A stretch of 64,000 nucleotides of DNA from Neospora caninum Liverpool (lineage: Eukaryota; Apicomplexa; Conoidasida; Eucoccidiorida; Sarcocystidae), in assembly GCF_000208865.1 (NCBI RefSeq), contig NC_018385.1, forward strand, positions 186,001 through 250,000, given 5' to 3'. Below are positions 43,501 through 53,746 of this stretch, one piece after another (within the stretch, counting starts at the first letter, position 1; the number at the start of each line of letters is the position of its first letter). Under the pieces are notes generated by a model that saw only the letters and a program-made list of their open reading frames with translations, made no database searches and was not told the origin of the DNA. A program made the position numbers and the translations under genes.

Positions 43501-46500
43501 ATCGTTTCTCCGTCGCCGCACGACGCCCCCGACGACAAAGCGGGCCGTCGGCCCCGGTGGGGGAGATCTCGGTTTTCACAGGAGCGCGTTCGGATCCAGG
43601 TAAGAAACGGCGGTCTCGAGTTCGTGGGCCGCCGCCACCGACTCTGGCTGCAGTCGCACTCGCTCCTTCGCGGGGAAACGCGCGCCCGCGTTTTCGCAAG
43701 GAAAACCGGACTGTTGGGAGACGCACGGGGGGGACGGATCAATCACGAGACAAAGCGGCGAATGAACCGACTTCCTGTGCGCTCCGCAAATATGTGTCTA
43801 GGCACACAGTCTTCGCTGGATTCTGTGGCGGGGAGAGGACGCGACAGTCTCGCGCAGACAGAGAGGGGAACGTCCCTGACTCCAGCAGCCGGCCTCCTCT
43901 CGCAAGAGAAAATGCAGGAAATCAGACCTGATTCGACCTCCTGGGTCACTTGGGACGACGCTTACAGAGACCGTTCGGGCATCTCTCGGCTCTGTGCTTT
44001 TTTCCCTTTCTGGCTCTCCGGCCTCTCGGGGTTTTCCGGAGTGGAGAAAATCTCAGCTCTCGGAGCGTCGGATCCGCCCTGTCCTGTTGAATCATGAACA
44101 GGCGAGCGCGAGAAACCGGTCCGCGGAGACTGTAAGAGAAAAAGGCGGCGCGACTAGAAATCGCAGAGAGATTCGCCGAGGTGGGACACACGCTTTCCCC
44201 CCTGCGATGCTCACCCAGTTGTGGCCGAGACGGCCCCAGCCCCTCTCGAAAGAGCGTTTTCAGGACCACTCGAAAGAGATCAACGCGTCCCGCGTTGACT
44301 TGAGGAAAAGAACAAATGCTTCCAGCACTCTGACAAAGGAAGCGACGAGTGCAGAGAAGCCGCGTCGCATGCTCCGCCCCGCTCCGACCCGAGCAACAGC
44401 ACAAACTAGCGGAAGATTACCCCGTCTCGAGATCGCAGGCGCAGAGACACAGAGAACGGGCGGTGGGGAAGGAGGACGGCGTGGGGGAAAAGAACGGGGT
44501 GCGGGAACAGCCGCGGTACTGCACTGCGCACTCTCTGAGCAGTGGGCGTTCTCCACCGCACAACCGCGTCAAAAAACCAGAACGCACACAATGACAAGGC
44601 ACTTTTAAAATTCGAGAACACACTTTCTCCGCGACGTACGTGTGTGTCGGGGGCAGCGCAGTTCTCCTCGGCCAGGAAGACAGCCTCTTCCTGGCCGTCC
44701 GCCTGCTGCGCACTCCCGACGCCGAGAGTTTCGCTGCGCGTTTCCTCGGCGTCACCTCAGCCACTCGGCGTCGTCTCTTCCGATCTCGTCTTTCCCGCAC
44801 GGTCCGGTGCGTTCGGCGCGGCCTACAGGCATATGCCGGAACGTCGACCAGTGGCAGTCGTTCTTCCCCGCCTTTTTTGAGAGCGCGTCACCGCGGGGAA
44901 TTTGAAAGATGATGGTTCCTCCAGGAACGTACCGTTCGCGGGGAATCCTCAGGAAAGCCGTGCGTCGCGCAGCAGCAGCAGCAGCAGAGTGCAGAGCGAC
45001 AGAGCAATCGCCCCCTCTTTGTGACGCGGAACAAACGGTTGTGATATAGGCGCGCAGCCAGAGAAAACGCGCTCGGAGGCTGTCCCGCCGCTTCTCACAG
45101 GTGTACAGACACCGTCGCAAAACCCCGTCACACTTTCTGCCTGGCCGGGTTTTTGTCACTCAGATAACCGCACATGTTTTACGCTGTGTTTAGCAGGCCG
45201 AAAAACCCGCTGGGGGAACGGGGGTCGGGAATGGAAAGAGCGAAACCCATTCAAGCAATTCTATCGCGGCCACCCCGCCTTACGTGACCCTGTGCAAGTT
45301 CCCCGACATTCCAGTGGGGCGGCCTGCAGAGAAATCGTGGTTTGAACGGAAAGGTGGCTTTTTATTGAGGTGGTTTAGATGGAAACGCAGAGATAAAACG
45401 CAGCTGGGGCAGACATTCGACTGATATCGGATTGCCCCGCCTAGCGCCAGGTAGTGCTGGACACTCAATCCGTGAGGGTGAACACTGTAGTGCTGCTGAA
45501 TCTATTTACACGGTTTTAGTACTCAAGAGTTGCACTGGCAGTCTTTTAGTAGTACGGGCGGACGCGTCACGCGAGAAAGAGCGGTCTAGTCCCATACTGA
45601 AGGAACGGCATTCGAAACCCTCACGAAGGCGGATCGATACACGTCAGAAAGAACTCATGGATGCACACACGTGTATATGTGTAGGTTTTGATTCAAATAT
45701 ATGTATATATCTATGTAGATAGGTAGATATATGTGTAGGTACATGCCACTTCAGTAGGCTGGTACTGGAACACATACGATAGATAGGTCAAAATGTAGAT
45801 CTGTGTACGCCTGTATTTCTATTAGAAATGGACATGTTTACGGGCGTCTCGATTCACATGTGTGCATATATGGACGTATGAATGTTTAGTCAAGTGGTAT
45901 ATTTTGCGTATGCTGGTGTATTTGCATATATAAAAGTTCATGGGAGTGTGTATGTGTATAAACATGCAAGTGTGTTCCTGTCGGCATACGTACTCGTGCG
46001 ACTCATCCGCTTAGGTGACTGTACACGGGTATCTTTGTGTGTCTCGGCGTGCTCGATCTTGGTTTTCTGTGCCTCGTCGCATGGACTTCCGATGGAAAGA
46101 ATGGATTTGAGTCGCCGCTTTCCCTTTGCAAACCGGGGAGGCGACAACAGAGATCCAGAGGCGTTTGTGATTCTTCTTCGTCTCTGCACGACCCTTCCGT
46201 CGCAGCCTGTGTAACAGGAGAGCGGTGCCTTCGCACCGCGCAGCACAGGCGCAAGACTCTCTCACTGTCTCGCAGCAAGACCAGAGTTTCGGCCCGCGCC
46301 CGTGCTCCTTCTTTTGACAGTTTCTCCGTTTTGTTTTTGCTCCAGCGGCCGGGAAACGGACTGCGGTTTTGCTGGCAGGCACCACGTTCTTTTTCCCTTG
46401 GACCTCAGCATTCGGCGCGCCGTCTGTGTTCTTTTATCCGGGGTTCTTTTGCGCAAAAAGCGAACACCTTCCTGCGGGAAACTCTTTTGTGCCCGGTGTC

Positions 46501-47544
46501 TCTCGGTCGCTCAGACGTGCTTTTTCTTCCTTTTCGCTTCACTCGACGGACGCGACAAACACGCGTCTACACTTGCGAGTTTCCGTCTCCAAATCGCTGT
46601 TTTCCGTCGCTCGACGCACGCCAGCTTGTGCGAGTCCGCCTCTGCTTCCCGGAGATCCCTTTTTGAGAGGAAACTGGAACTCTCCACTTTTTCTTTCTTT
46701 CCTGAGCAAAAAGCGAGACAAATCAACGCACAGAGACCAAGATGGGGAAGGCCAGGCCTCGCGCCGCGGGAAGTTCTGCCTGGCGGCCGCTGAGAGTTTC
46801 CCCTCGCGATATCTAGCAGAGAAACGCGCGAGAGAAACAGAGAAAAAGCGAGAAGAGCTCGAAAGGTCACAGCCCAAGAGCCTTCTTGACATCGCTCGTG
46901 GAAAGTTGACACTCTTCGCATGCACAGAGTCGCATCTCTAGCCTCTGCCAGTCGCCCTCTCAATCTTGTCGCGAGCTCGATCGTCTGGATTTGTGTGTCT
47001 TTTCTTCAAACACGCCATCGTCAACCGCTCCATACACGTCTCTCTCTCTGTCCTTGGATGAACAAATCTCCCGCGTCGCCGTCTCCATCTACGTTTTTGC
47101 ATATCTCTTCAACAGTCCGTTGCCTTCCACGTAGTTCCCTGCTCGTCCGCCTCCCAGAGGGTGCCGCGAGGCCGCGGCGTTTCTCTCTCCTGCCTCTCGG
47201 GCGTCTCCCCTCGTCTGCGGACTCCCTGTCTCCTTCCTCTGCCTGCTGTCTCTCGGTTCCCCCGTCCATCTTTTCTGTTTTGTCTTCCCCGCGCGACGCC
47301 TCCGTTTTTTTCGGCTGTCCGCGGTCGCGCTTCTCCTCGCCTGTCCCTGCACGCCCCGTCCCGGGAGAAAAGCTCCAGTCGGGCCGTGCCTCGCAGCCTC
47401 CCCCGCCCCTCCTCGCCTTCACTCACCATCTTCTCGCCTGCTCTTCCTCTCTCTTTCTGCGCCCCGCCTTTTCTCTCTCCCCTCTTTCGCAAACGTCCGC
47501 CGTGTGCGTGCACCCGCTGAAACAGAGAGAGAGGGAGAGCCCAA

Positions 47545-49455
47545 ATGACGTCTCAGGGCTCCTCCGTGGACGCCTCGCTGGGGCTTTCCCCCGCGGCGCT
47601 GTCTCCACTGCCCCCAGACTGGTACGAGTACCGCGACCCGCGCGGCGTCCCCTACTACCACAACCCGCGCCTGAACGTCACGCAGTGGGAACGGCCGACT
47701 GCCGCGCCTCCGACCGCCGCGCCCGCGCCTCCGACCGTGTCTCTGGAGCCCCAGGCGTCTCCCGCTGGGGCGGGGCCGAGCACCGTGGACCTCTCGGCGG
47801 GGCGCGCCGCGCCGCGCAGCGTGCACCAGGGCGGCTTCTTGTCTCTCAGCGACACAGGCCTCGAACCCCAGTCGCGTGTATGTACAGACCCAGGAAAGAC
47901 ACGCGGCGCGCTCCTCGACGGGGCTGTAGGTCTCGCCTCGGGCGCTCGCGGGCCAAGCCTCACGGCGCCTGCCGGAGACGGTGGCCCCCGACAGGCTGGG
48001 GTGTGGAGTCTTTGTGGGTGTTGCGAAGGCGCGCGGGCTGCCCTGCATCGTCTCTTTGACGTCACAACTGACGACATTCTCACGCGTCTCAAGCTCGCGC
48101 TTCTCCCCTGGAAAACGCAGGACGTCTGCACGAACCCAGCGTCAGCTCCGGCCGCTGGCGAGAACGCGGAGCCGGCCGACAAGGACTCCTTCGCGTCTTC
48201 GACTTCCACTCTGGCCGCACTCTCCCCCCTAACTGCGCGCCCGTCGCTCGTCTTTTTGAACTCGCCGGACGCGTACGGTCCCTTTTGGTGCGCGACTACG
48301 CTCGTCCTCCTGTGCTTCGCGTCCAGCAACTTGCCTTTGCTCCTCTGGCCGTCGCGCTTTGCTGCGGCGGGTCTCGCGGCGGATGTTCGGCACTTGACGC
48401 AGGCTGCCGGGTCGGTCTATGCCGCGCTCTTCGCGCCGCCACTCCTCGTGTGGCTGGGCCTTCTGTGGGAGAGGCACAGACGCGGGAGCGGCGGAGGTTC
48501 GGAGACGCACGCTGGCGCGTCTCCTTTCGCAGATCCGCGCTTCGATCAGCTTTTCTGCCTCCAAGGCTACGCCCTCGTGCCTCTCTGCGCAGGATCCGCC
48601 TGTCTGCTCCTTCTCGGGCTGCTGCCCCAGCACGGCTCAGTCGTCGCGCTGCGGTGGACCTCAGCGGGCGCTGCGGGTGCTTCCGCCTCGCGGTTTCTGT
48701 ACGTACACCTGAAGCCGCTCTTGGCGGCCGAGCGGCGGCGCGCGCGAGTCGCAGCGGTCGCGGGACTGCTCGCCTCCGTGATTCTGCTGCTCTTTGTGCT
48801 GCTGAGTTTCGCAGGCTCCTCAGAGCCGCCCACAGGCTCGCGCGAGGTCGAGGCGGCAGGAGACAGATCCTGGAACGGAGACGGAGACGCCGGAGGCACG
48901 GCCCCTGCGGCGAGCACTGCGGACGAAGAAGCAAGAGACGCAGAACGAGAAGAAAAAGAAGGAAGAGAAGAAAAAGAAGGAAGAGAAGAAAAAGAAGGAA
49001 GAGAAGGAAGAGAAGAAAGAGAAGAAAAAGAAGGAAGAGAAGAAAAAGAAGGAAGAGAAGGAAGAGAGGGGGAGACGGAGCAGGGCGAAGGGGAAGAAGA
49101 GAACGGGGAGGAGGGTGCGCGGGGCGAGAGACGAGGCCGAAGCGCAGGACGGAAGAGACAGAGCGAGGCGCGAGACGCGAGAGAGACCGACGCGCAACTC
49201 CCAGGAGAGGCGGAAGAGACAGAGACACTCGGAAAGCAGGGACGAACAGGGGAGATGGAAGTCGAGACGGAAGAGAAAGAAGAAGAGAGTGTGCACAGGG
49301 AGAAACGTGTGCGCGGAGAAGGAAGGGAGAGAGGACACACCGGAAAGGAGGCTAAAAGCGAAGAGAGCGTTCAAGTCGAGGAAGGGTCGGAGGCGAAACG
49401 GCCAGAAGCGCAGAGGGAAAATACAGACAGTGAGGGGAAGGAAGACCCCGAATGA
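47545..49455 (+). CDS. WW-domain/Yip1-domain (YIPF-like) fusion membrane protein
   Basis: A single frame of 636 residues from an ATG in a good context (CCCAAATGA). A WW domain lies at residues 22-52 (LPPDWYEYRDPRGVPYYHN), with Trp26, Tyr37/Tyr38, Trp48 and Pro51 in canonical spacing; such domains bind Pro-rich peptides. A Yip1 domain begins near residue 171 with FDVTTDDILTRLKLALLPW and continues with the family signature NSPDAYGPFW (about 239-248). Predicted membrane segments are near 248-268, 288-306, 337-355, 358-378 (weak) and 398-421, the five expected for YIPF1/2-type proteins. Those act in ER-Golgi traffic with Rab GTPases. The N-terminus is normally cytosolic, so the WW domain would face the cytosol. 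After the last segment comes a charged tail of about 200 residues with EEKEGR repeats. No intron is needed, and both domain calls are strong. YIPF proteins usually lack a WW domain and this tail. Confidence 0.88.
   Translation: MTSQGSSVDASLGLSPAALSPLPPDWYEYRDPRGVPYYHNPRLNVTQWERPTAAPPTAAPAPPTVSLEPQASPAGAGPSTVDLSAGRAAPRSVHQGGFLSLSDTGLEPQSRVCTDPGKTRGALLDGAVGLASGARGPSLTAPAGDGGPRQAGVWSLCGCCEGARAALHRLFDVTTDDILTRLKLALLPWKTQDVCTNPASAPAAGENAEPADKDSFASSTSTLAALSPLTARPSLVFLNSPDAYGPFWCATTLVLLCFASSNLPLLLWPSRFAAAGLAADVRHLTQAAGSVYAALFAPPLLVWLGLLWERHRRGSGGGSETHAGASPFADPRFDQLFCLQGYALVPLCAGSACLLLLGLLPQHGSVVALRWTSAGAAGASASRFLYVHLKPLLAAERRRARVAAVAGLLASVILLLFVLLSFAGSSEPPTGSREVEAAGDRSWNGDGDAGGTAPAASTADEEARDAEREEKEGREEKEGREEKEGREGREEREEKEGREEKEGREGREGETEQGEGEEENGEEGARGERRGRSAGRKRQSEARDARETDAQLPGEAEETETLGKQGRTGEMEVETEEKEEESVHREKRVRGEGRERGHTGKEAKSEESVQVEEGSEAKRPEAQRENTDSEGKEDPE
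48947..49070. repeat. Purine-only EEKEGR-coding minisatellite
   Basis: An array of 18-bp units (GAAGAAAAAGAAGGAAGA) with shorter 6-12-bp variants. All are multiples of three and encode EEKEGR and EGR repeats in the tail of the WW-Yip1 protein. The strand is almost purely purine, so all three forward frames stay open through it. Confidence 0.92.
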
Positions 49456-49789
49456 GATGTCACTGGGGGCGCGCTTTTCTGTCCGAAAAACGTCTTTTAT
49501 ACACAGGTGGATTTCACCGTGGGTTTACCGCCTAGGTCTGTGTACACTTGTGGCCGATGCGTGTCGAAGTCTGAGTGCTCGACTCAGACTTTTAAGGACG
49601 TTTCCTTCCCTACGCAGGCTGCTCGGTTTCTTCTGGGTCCCCGATACTTCCACTGCGACGTCTTTTCTGCACGCTCACTTTCAACTCGCTGCTCTTCTCT
49701 TCCGAAACCGAGGCTCTCCGTTCTGTTCTCGTCTCTCACGCTACCCTCGTCTCGACGCAGCACCTTGTCTCTTACAGACTCCAGGGCTT

Positions 49790-50130
49790 TCCACTTTCTC
49801 TTCTCCCTCTCTTTCTCTGTCTCGTTGGGGCTCGTCTGTGGCATTTGACGCAACAGCCCGTCTTCCTTCTCTGTCTCCGTCTGCTGTTCCTTCTCTATCC
49901 TCTTCTTCCTCCCCCTCTCTCTGTTCGTCTCTCTCTTTCTCTTCCTGTCTCTTTCTCTCTCTATCTCTTTCTCTCCCTCTGTCCGTCTCTCTTCCTCTCC
50001 CTCTTTCCCTTCCTCTCTCTTTCTCTTCCGCGCTCTCTTGCTCTCTTCTCTGTAGTTTTCTTTCTCTTTGGGTTCCCTTTCTCTTTCTCTTTTTCTCTCC
50101 ATCTTTCCCTTTTCTCTGTTTCTGGCTCTT
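49790..50130. repeat. Long C/T-rich tract
   Basis: About 340 bp that are nearly all C and T on the plus strand, made of irregular CTCT and TTTCTC units. It lies downstream of the WW-Yip1 stop, and its frames are open only because of the composition. Confidence 0.85.
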
Positions 50131-50797
50131 GGAGTCTTCCGGCCTTGTTCGTGAACCCGTCTCTCGTCGAAGAGAAGTGCCGAGTCGTCGCCTATACGCA
50201 GATCTAGGGATCCTGAAACGAATTTGCTCTCACCCCAGTGGCGAGCAGAACGTGCAAACAAGCGCGTTCGCCGCTTGTCGCCTCGCCGCAGGCACACAAG
50301 TCGACGCGGGATACGCTTTCTACACAGAGGTGTGAAATCTTTTCGTCGCACCCGCAGGAACCGAGGAAAGAATCGAAAACGAGTGCTCGTGTTCGGCGGC
50401 CGCGCATGCGTTTTTTTGTGTGTCGCCTTTGGTGTTAAGACGGTAGTTGGAGGAAGGTTTTTCAGGGCTAAAAAGGGACGGAGAGCGCGGGAAAGGGATC
50501 TCGTCTCTGCGGCTGCGTCTTTCGCTCAAGACTGCCGCAAAAACGCTGGAGAGCGACACGAGCTTTGGCGAGAAAGCAAAACGAAGGCGACCATGCAGCG
50601 ATGGGCGTGGGGGGTCCGTTGCTGCATGCGCCCCGATTGGGAAAGTGTGAAGCATTGACAATGGCTCTCAGCGTCTTGTCTGAAAGAAGAAAATTCAATT
50701 CCCCAGCCCCGTTCGCGCAAAACAGAACGCAAGAGATCTCATTGGAAAACTCATGAGACCAAGATCCAATGCGGCACCACGTCATCACAAATGAATA

Positions 50798-50798
<1 letters not shown>

Positions 50799-50828
<30 letters not shown>
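50799..50828. repeat. TA microsatellite
   Basis: An uninterrupted (TA)n run of roughly 30 bp in the spacer. A second one lies at 50988-51014. Confidence 0.9.
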
Positions 50829-50987
50829 GCATGAATACGGGTAACGTAGCGTCATCCACACGTGTATACACATTTTATATGGTGACGACAACTACAGGTA
50901 AGGAGTCGCCCACATCATCTTTGCGTGAGCTCGACGTCCCTCGTTTTCTCCTCTCACTGCCATTTCCTTCTCCCCCCTACATATGTA

Positions 50988-51014
50988 AATATATATATAT
51001 ATATATATATATAT
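50988..51014. repeat. TA microsatellite close to the bL20m stop
   Basis: A (TA)n run of about 27 bp, some 50 bp beyond the bL20m stop codon, probably in or next to its 3' untranslated region. Confidence 0.9.
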
Positions 51015-51066
51015 CTTTCCCGCCTCTCTGTCTTTCCTCTTTTCTCTCCGGTTTCTGTTGAGCGTT

Positions 51067-51432
51067 TCACAGGTCGTGGATGTTTCGCACTTTGTCGGGG
51101 CTCCAAAAGAAGACGTTTTTTCCTTCGTTCACGAGGGCGCGGAAGGAAGCAGGCTCGGTTTCAGCGAGGTTGGCCAGCATCTTGCGGTCCAACCAGATGT
51201 TTTGTCTCCAGAGACTCGTCGACAGCCAGGCGTAGGGAAAACTCCACTCGCGGCCTGCGGCGTTGATGCGGCCAATCCAGAACACGCGGTACCGCCTCTG
51301 ACGCTGTCTGCGCATTATATACGAGTAAAGCAGCGCCTTCATCGCGCGCACGCGAGCGATCTTGATGCAGTTCCGCGATCTGCCGCGAAAGCCGCGAACC
51401 ACCTCGAAAATAATGTCCCGCGGGATCTGCAT
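51067..51432 (-). CDS. Mitochondrial-type ribosomal protein bL20
   Basis: A component of the large ribosomal subunit of an organelle (bacterial L20 family). The coding exon gives 121 residues. The L20 pattern is clear: VRGFRGRSRNCIKIARVRA, then RRQRQRRYRVFWIGRINAA, then LDRKMLANLAETEPASFRALV. Bacterial L20 is about 118 residues; here the usual basic N-terminus (R-V-K-R-G type) is replaced by MQIPRDIIFEVV, similar in length to human MRPL20. Just upstream of the ATG on the minus strand is CTTCTTTCGTCCGCAG|C, a good splice acceptor one base before the start, so the intron is probably in the 5' leader. The in-frame sequence further upstream lacks L20 similarity. No classical presequence is seen, so mitochondrion versus apicoplast is not proven, but the form looks mitochondrial. 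An upstream targeting exon remains possible. Confidence 0.85.
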   Translation of the reverse strand: MQIPRDIIFEVVRGFRGRSRNCIKIARVRAMKALLYSYIMRRQRQRRYRVFWIGRINAAGREWSFPYAWLSTSLWRQNIWLDRKMLANLAETEPASFRALVNEGKNVFFWSPDKVRNIHDL

Positions 51433-53746
51433 GCTGCGGACGAAAGAAGAAAGGACGAGGACGGAAAAAGGGAGAAAAGGGAGCGGGGAGGACGAGGCAA
51501 CAGAAGCGAGACGCTGTGCCCTTTCAGAGGCGACAAAGAGGAGGCACACCGGAGCCGGAAGAAAAGACGGAGAGGCGAGGGTGACGGGAAGAAGTCCGCG
51601 AGAGACAACGAACGACGACGATACGGAGGAGAGATCAGACAAAAGAGCGATTCCGTTCTGCGAGGGGGCCGGATCTTTCTTTCCAGGCCTGCGGTCCTTT
51701 TCTGTCTCCGCTGACAGGACGACTCTTCTGCGCGGAAAGACGCACCGAGGGGAGAGGCGAGCGTGGGTGCCGAGAAACAAAGCGAGAAAAAGAACAGCTG
51801 AAGCATGACCGAGAGAGAGCGGCAACGATACATCCGCAGAGAAGGCAGTCGCGAGAGAAGGAAGGCGGAGAGAGGCCACAAAAGAAGAAGTGCGAGGGGA
51901 GCGGAGACACGCGAGGGGACAAAGAGACACAGATGGGACAAACAAGTCACAAAAAGGGTACGGAGGAGACCGAAAGGAAACGAGAGAGGAGTGTCGGACG
52001 ACGCACACGAGATTGCTGGCGATGTCAAGAAACAGCCGAGCTGCTCTGAGACGGAAAGTTTACAGAGGCATGTGCGGCGGCCGGGACGCCCGGGAAAAAC
52101 GAGACAGCCAAGACACCGTCGGGGCCGCGCATTCGAACGCCTCTTTGTGAGGGGTGTACTTACACCTCGCTTTGTCTGTCGTCGCGTTGCCGCACCGGCT
52201 CTCTCCTGATTCACGCCGAGAAACAGCCGGTCGCGATGGAAGAAAGGCGCTCCTCTCGCCTTTTTTGTGGCAGCGAAGGCGGCACGAAAGTGGAGACACG
52301 TCTTCTTCTTTTCTGGGCTTCGTTAACCACGCACCCCTGCTTCCTTCCCGTGTCTCGAGCACGCCGTCTCGCTGGGAGATGGAGATCAAAGGGAGACAAA
52401 GGTAATTGGAGCGAACTCGCAGCCGGAAAAACGCGGAGACACTCCCTTTTCAGGCTGCATGCGGGCCGTCTTTGCGCACACTGGCGCCCAGAGCGGGCGT
52501 CGCCGGCTATTAGCCGAGACGTACAGTGCACCTGTTTGTTGCAACGCACGCAGAGAGCAAACAGCGCGCGCTGTGTGTTGTCTTTCGCGCACATTTTTCT
52601 CGTGGCGAAAGGTGACGAGTACGTCGCACTCGTGGAGGCGCCAGAGGGCATTGAGCGGCGGTTCTCCAGAGTTTTCTCTTTTCTCTCGCTGTGCACTTTG
52701 CATTTCTTTGTCATCCCTTCGGACCGGAGGCGACTTCCTCGTGCTCTCCTGTCTCTCGCGATCTCCATGAGACGCGGAAGAGAGGTTGCGACGCTCGCCA
52801 CACTGAAAACAGCTAAGACACCGAGGAGAGAAGAAGAGAGAGTCGCACGAGAGAAAAAGGAGAGCAGAAAACGAGGAGAGAGGAGGAGAGAAAACAGAGG
52901 GAGGCCGGAGAGGCAAAGAGAGCGCAGCGAGTGAAAGGGGAGAAAGAGAATCGGAGAGATGGAGAACGAAGCAGAGAGTTGGAGTTGAGGCGCTTGTGCG
53001 GTCACATGCGACGGTCTGACACTGTCTTCGCTCTCTTCTCGTTTCGTCTCTGTTTTGTCGATTTTCCCAAGACGCAGGATACAAAACGCTGCAATTCGAG
53101 GCTTCTTCGCCGCCCCTCTGGCGGAGAGCGAGGCGCGAAGACACACGTCGACCTCCGTTCATCTCGTGGCTCTTTCCAGTCACTCTCCCGTCTCTCTTTT
53201 CTCCTCGTTTCGTCCCCGCTGTTTCTCGTCCCCCCCTGGTCGCTTTCCTCCCTCGTCCTCTCTCGTCCGTTCGTCCTCTCCTTGTTTTGCGTCTCTCTTC
53301 TCTCTTCTTTTCTCTCTTCTTTTCTCTCTTCGTTCCTCTCGTCCTTTGTCTTTCTCTGACTTCTTTTCTCTCTTCTTTTCTCTCGTCCTTTGTCTTTCTC
53401 TGACTTCTTTTCTCTCTTCTTTTCTCTTACCTTTTGTCTTTCTCTGACTTCTTTTCTCTCTTCTTTTCTCTCTTCTTTTCTCTCTTCTTTTCTCTCTTCT
53501 TTTCTCTCTTCTTTTCTCTTACCTTTTGTCTTTCTCTGACTTCTTTTCTCTCTTCTTTTCTCTCTTCTTTTCTCTCGTCCTTTGTCTTTCTCTGACTTCT
53601 TTTCTCTCCTCTTTTCTCTTACCTTTTGTCTTTCTCTGACTTCTTTTCTCTCTTCTTTTCTCTCTTCTTTTCTCTCGTCCTTTGTCTTTCTCTGACTTCT
53701 TTTCTCTCCTCTTTTCTCTTACCTTTTGTCTTTTGTTCGGTGCAAG
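51433..53746. other. Divergent promoter region between bL20m and the SPRY gene
   Basis: About 2.3 kb. The left part is purine-rich on the plus strand (pyrimidine-rich for the leftward gene) and the right part is a pyrimidine repeat leading to the SPRY-gene ATG. A strong donor-like GTAAGT reads leftwards at 52163-52158 and could end a leader exon of bL20m. In the TKRG-like frame its phase does not fit the L20 frame. No separate gene is supported. Confidence 0.45.
53281..53730. repeat. Pyrimidine minisatellite with perfect 100-bp higher-order copies
   Basis: Built from TTCTTTTCTCTC units and CTTTGTCTTTCTCTGA variants. Two blocks, 53521-53620 and 53621-53720, are identical over 100 bp, and a further block starts at about 53429 with 92-bp spacing. 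The array ends about 25 bp before the proposed ATG of the SPRY gene. Confidence 0.93.

Larger units (their letters stand above)
42658..47544. other. Divergent spacer between cyclin and WW-Yip1 genes
   Basis: About 4.9 kb holding the promoters of two divergent genes. It contains a G12 run (42831-42842), a G-rich run (42950-42971), a TGCATGC (43494-43500), a CAG run (about 44970-44988), an AT/TG-rich stretch (about 45660-45960) and a GCATGCA (46918-46924). Short frames are present but none shows a domain or a usable splice pattern. Confidence 0.45.
49456..51066. other. Convergent spacer between WW-Yip1 and bL20m genes
   Basis: Contains 3' untranslated sequence of both genes, a long pyrimidine tract and two TA microsatellites. 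No gene is supported. Confidence 0.5.

Noticed and set aside
44752..45159. A 135-codon minus frame with an RYVPGGTIIFQIPRG segment
   Set aside because: No domain, no splice partner, a CAG run inside it, and no sign of codon use like the neighbouring genes.
48285..50335. Long plus-strand frames overlapping the WW-Yip1 tail (48285-49355 and 49115-50335)
   Set aside because: They are alternative frames through a purine minisatellite and a pyrimidine tract, which stay open only because of composition.
52158..52214. An upstream bL20 exon ending in TKRG before a perfect GTAAGT donor
   Set aside because: The resemblance to the L20 N-terminal R-x-K-R-G is tempting, but the phase does not match the downstream exon, and the frame opens only with GTG.
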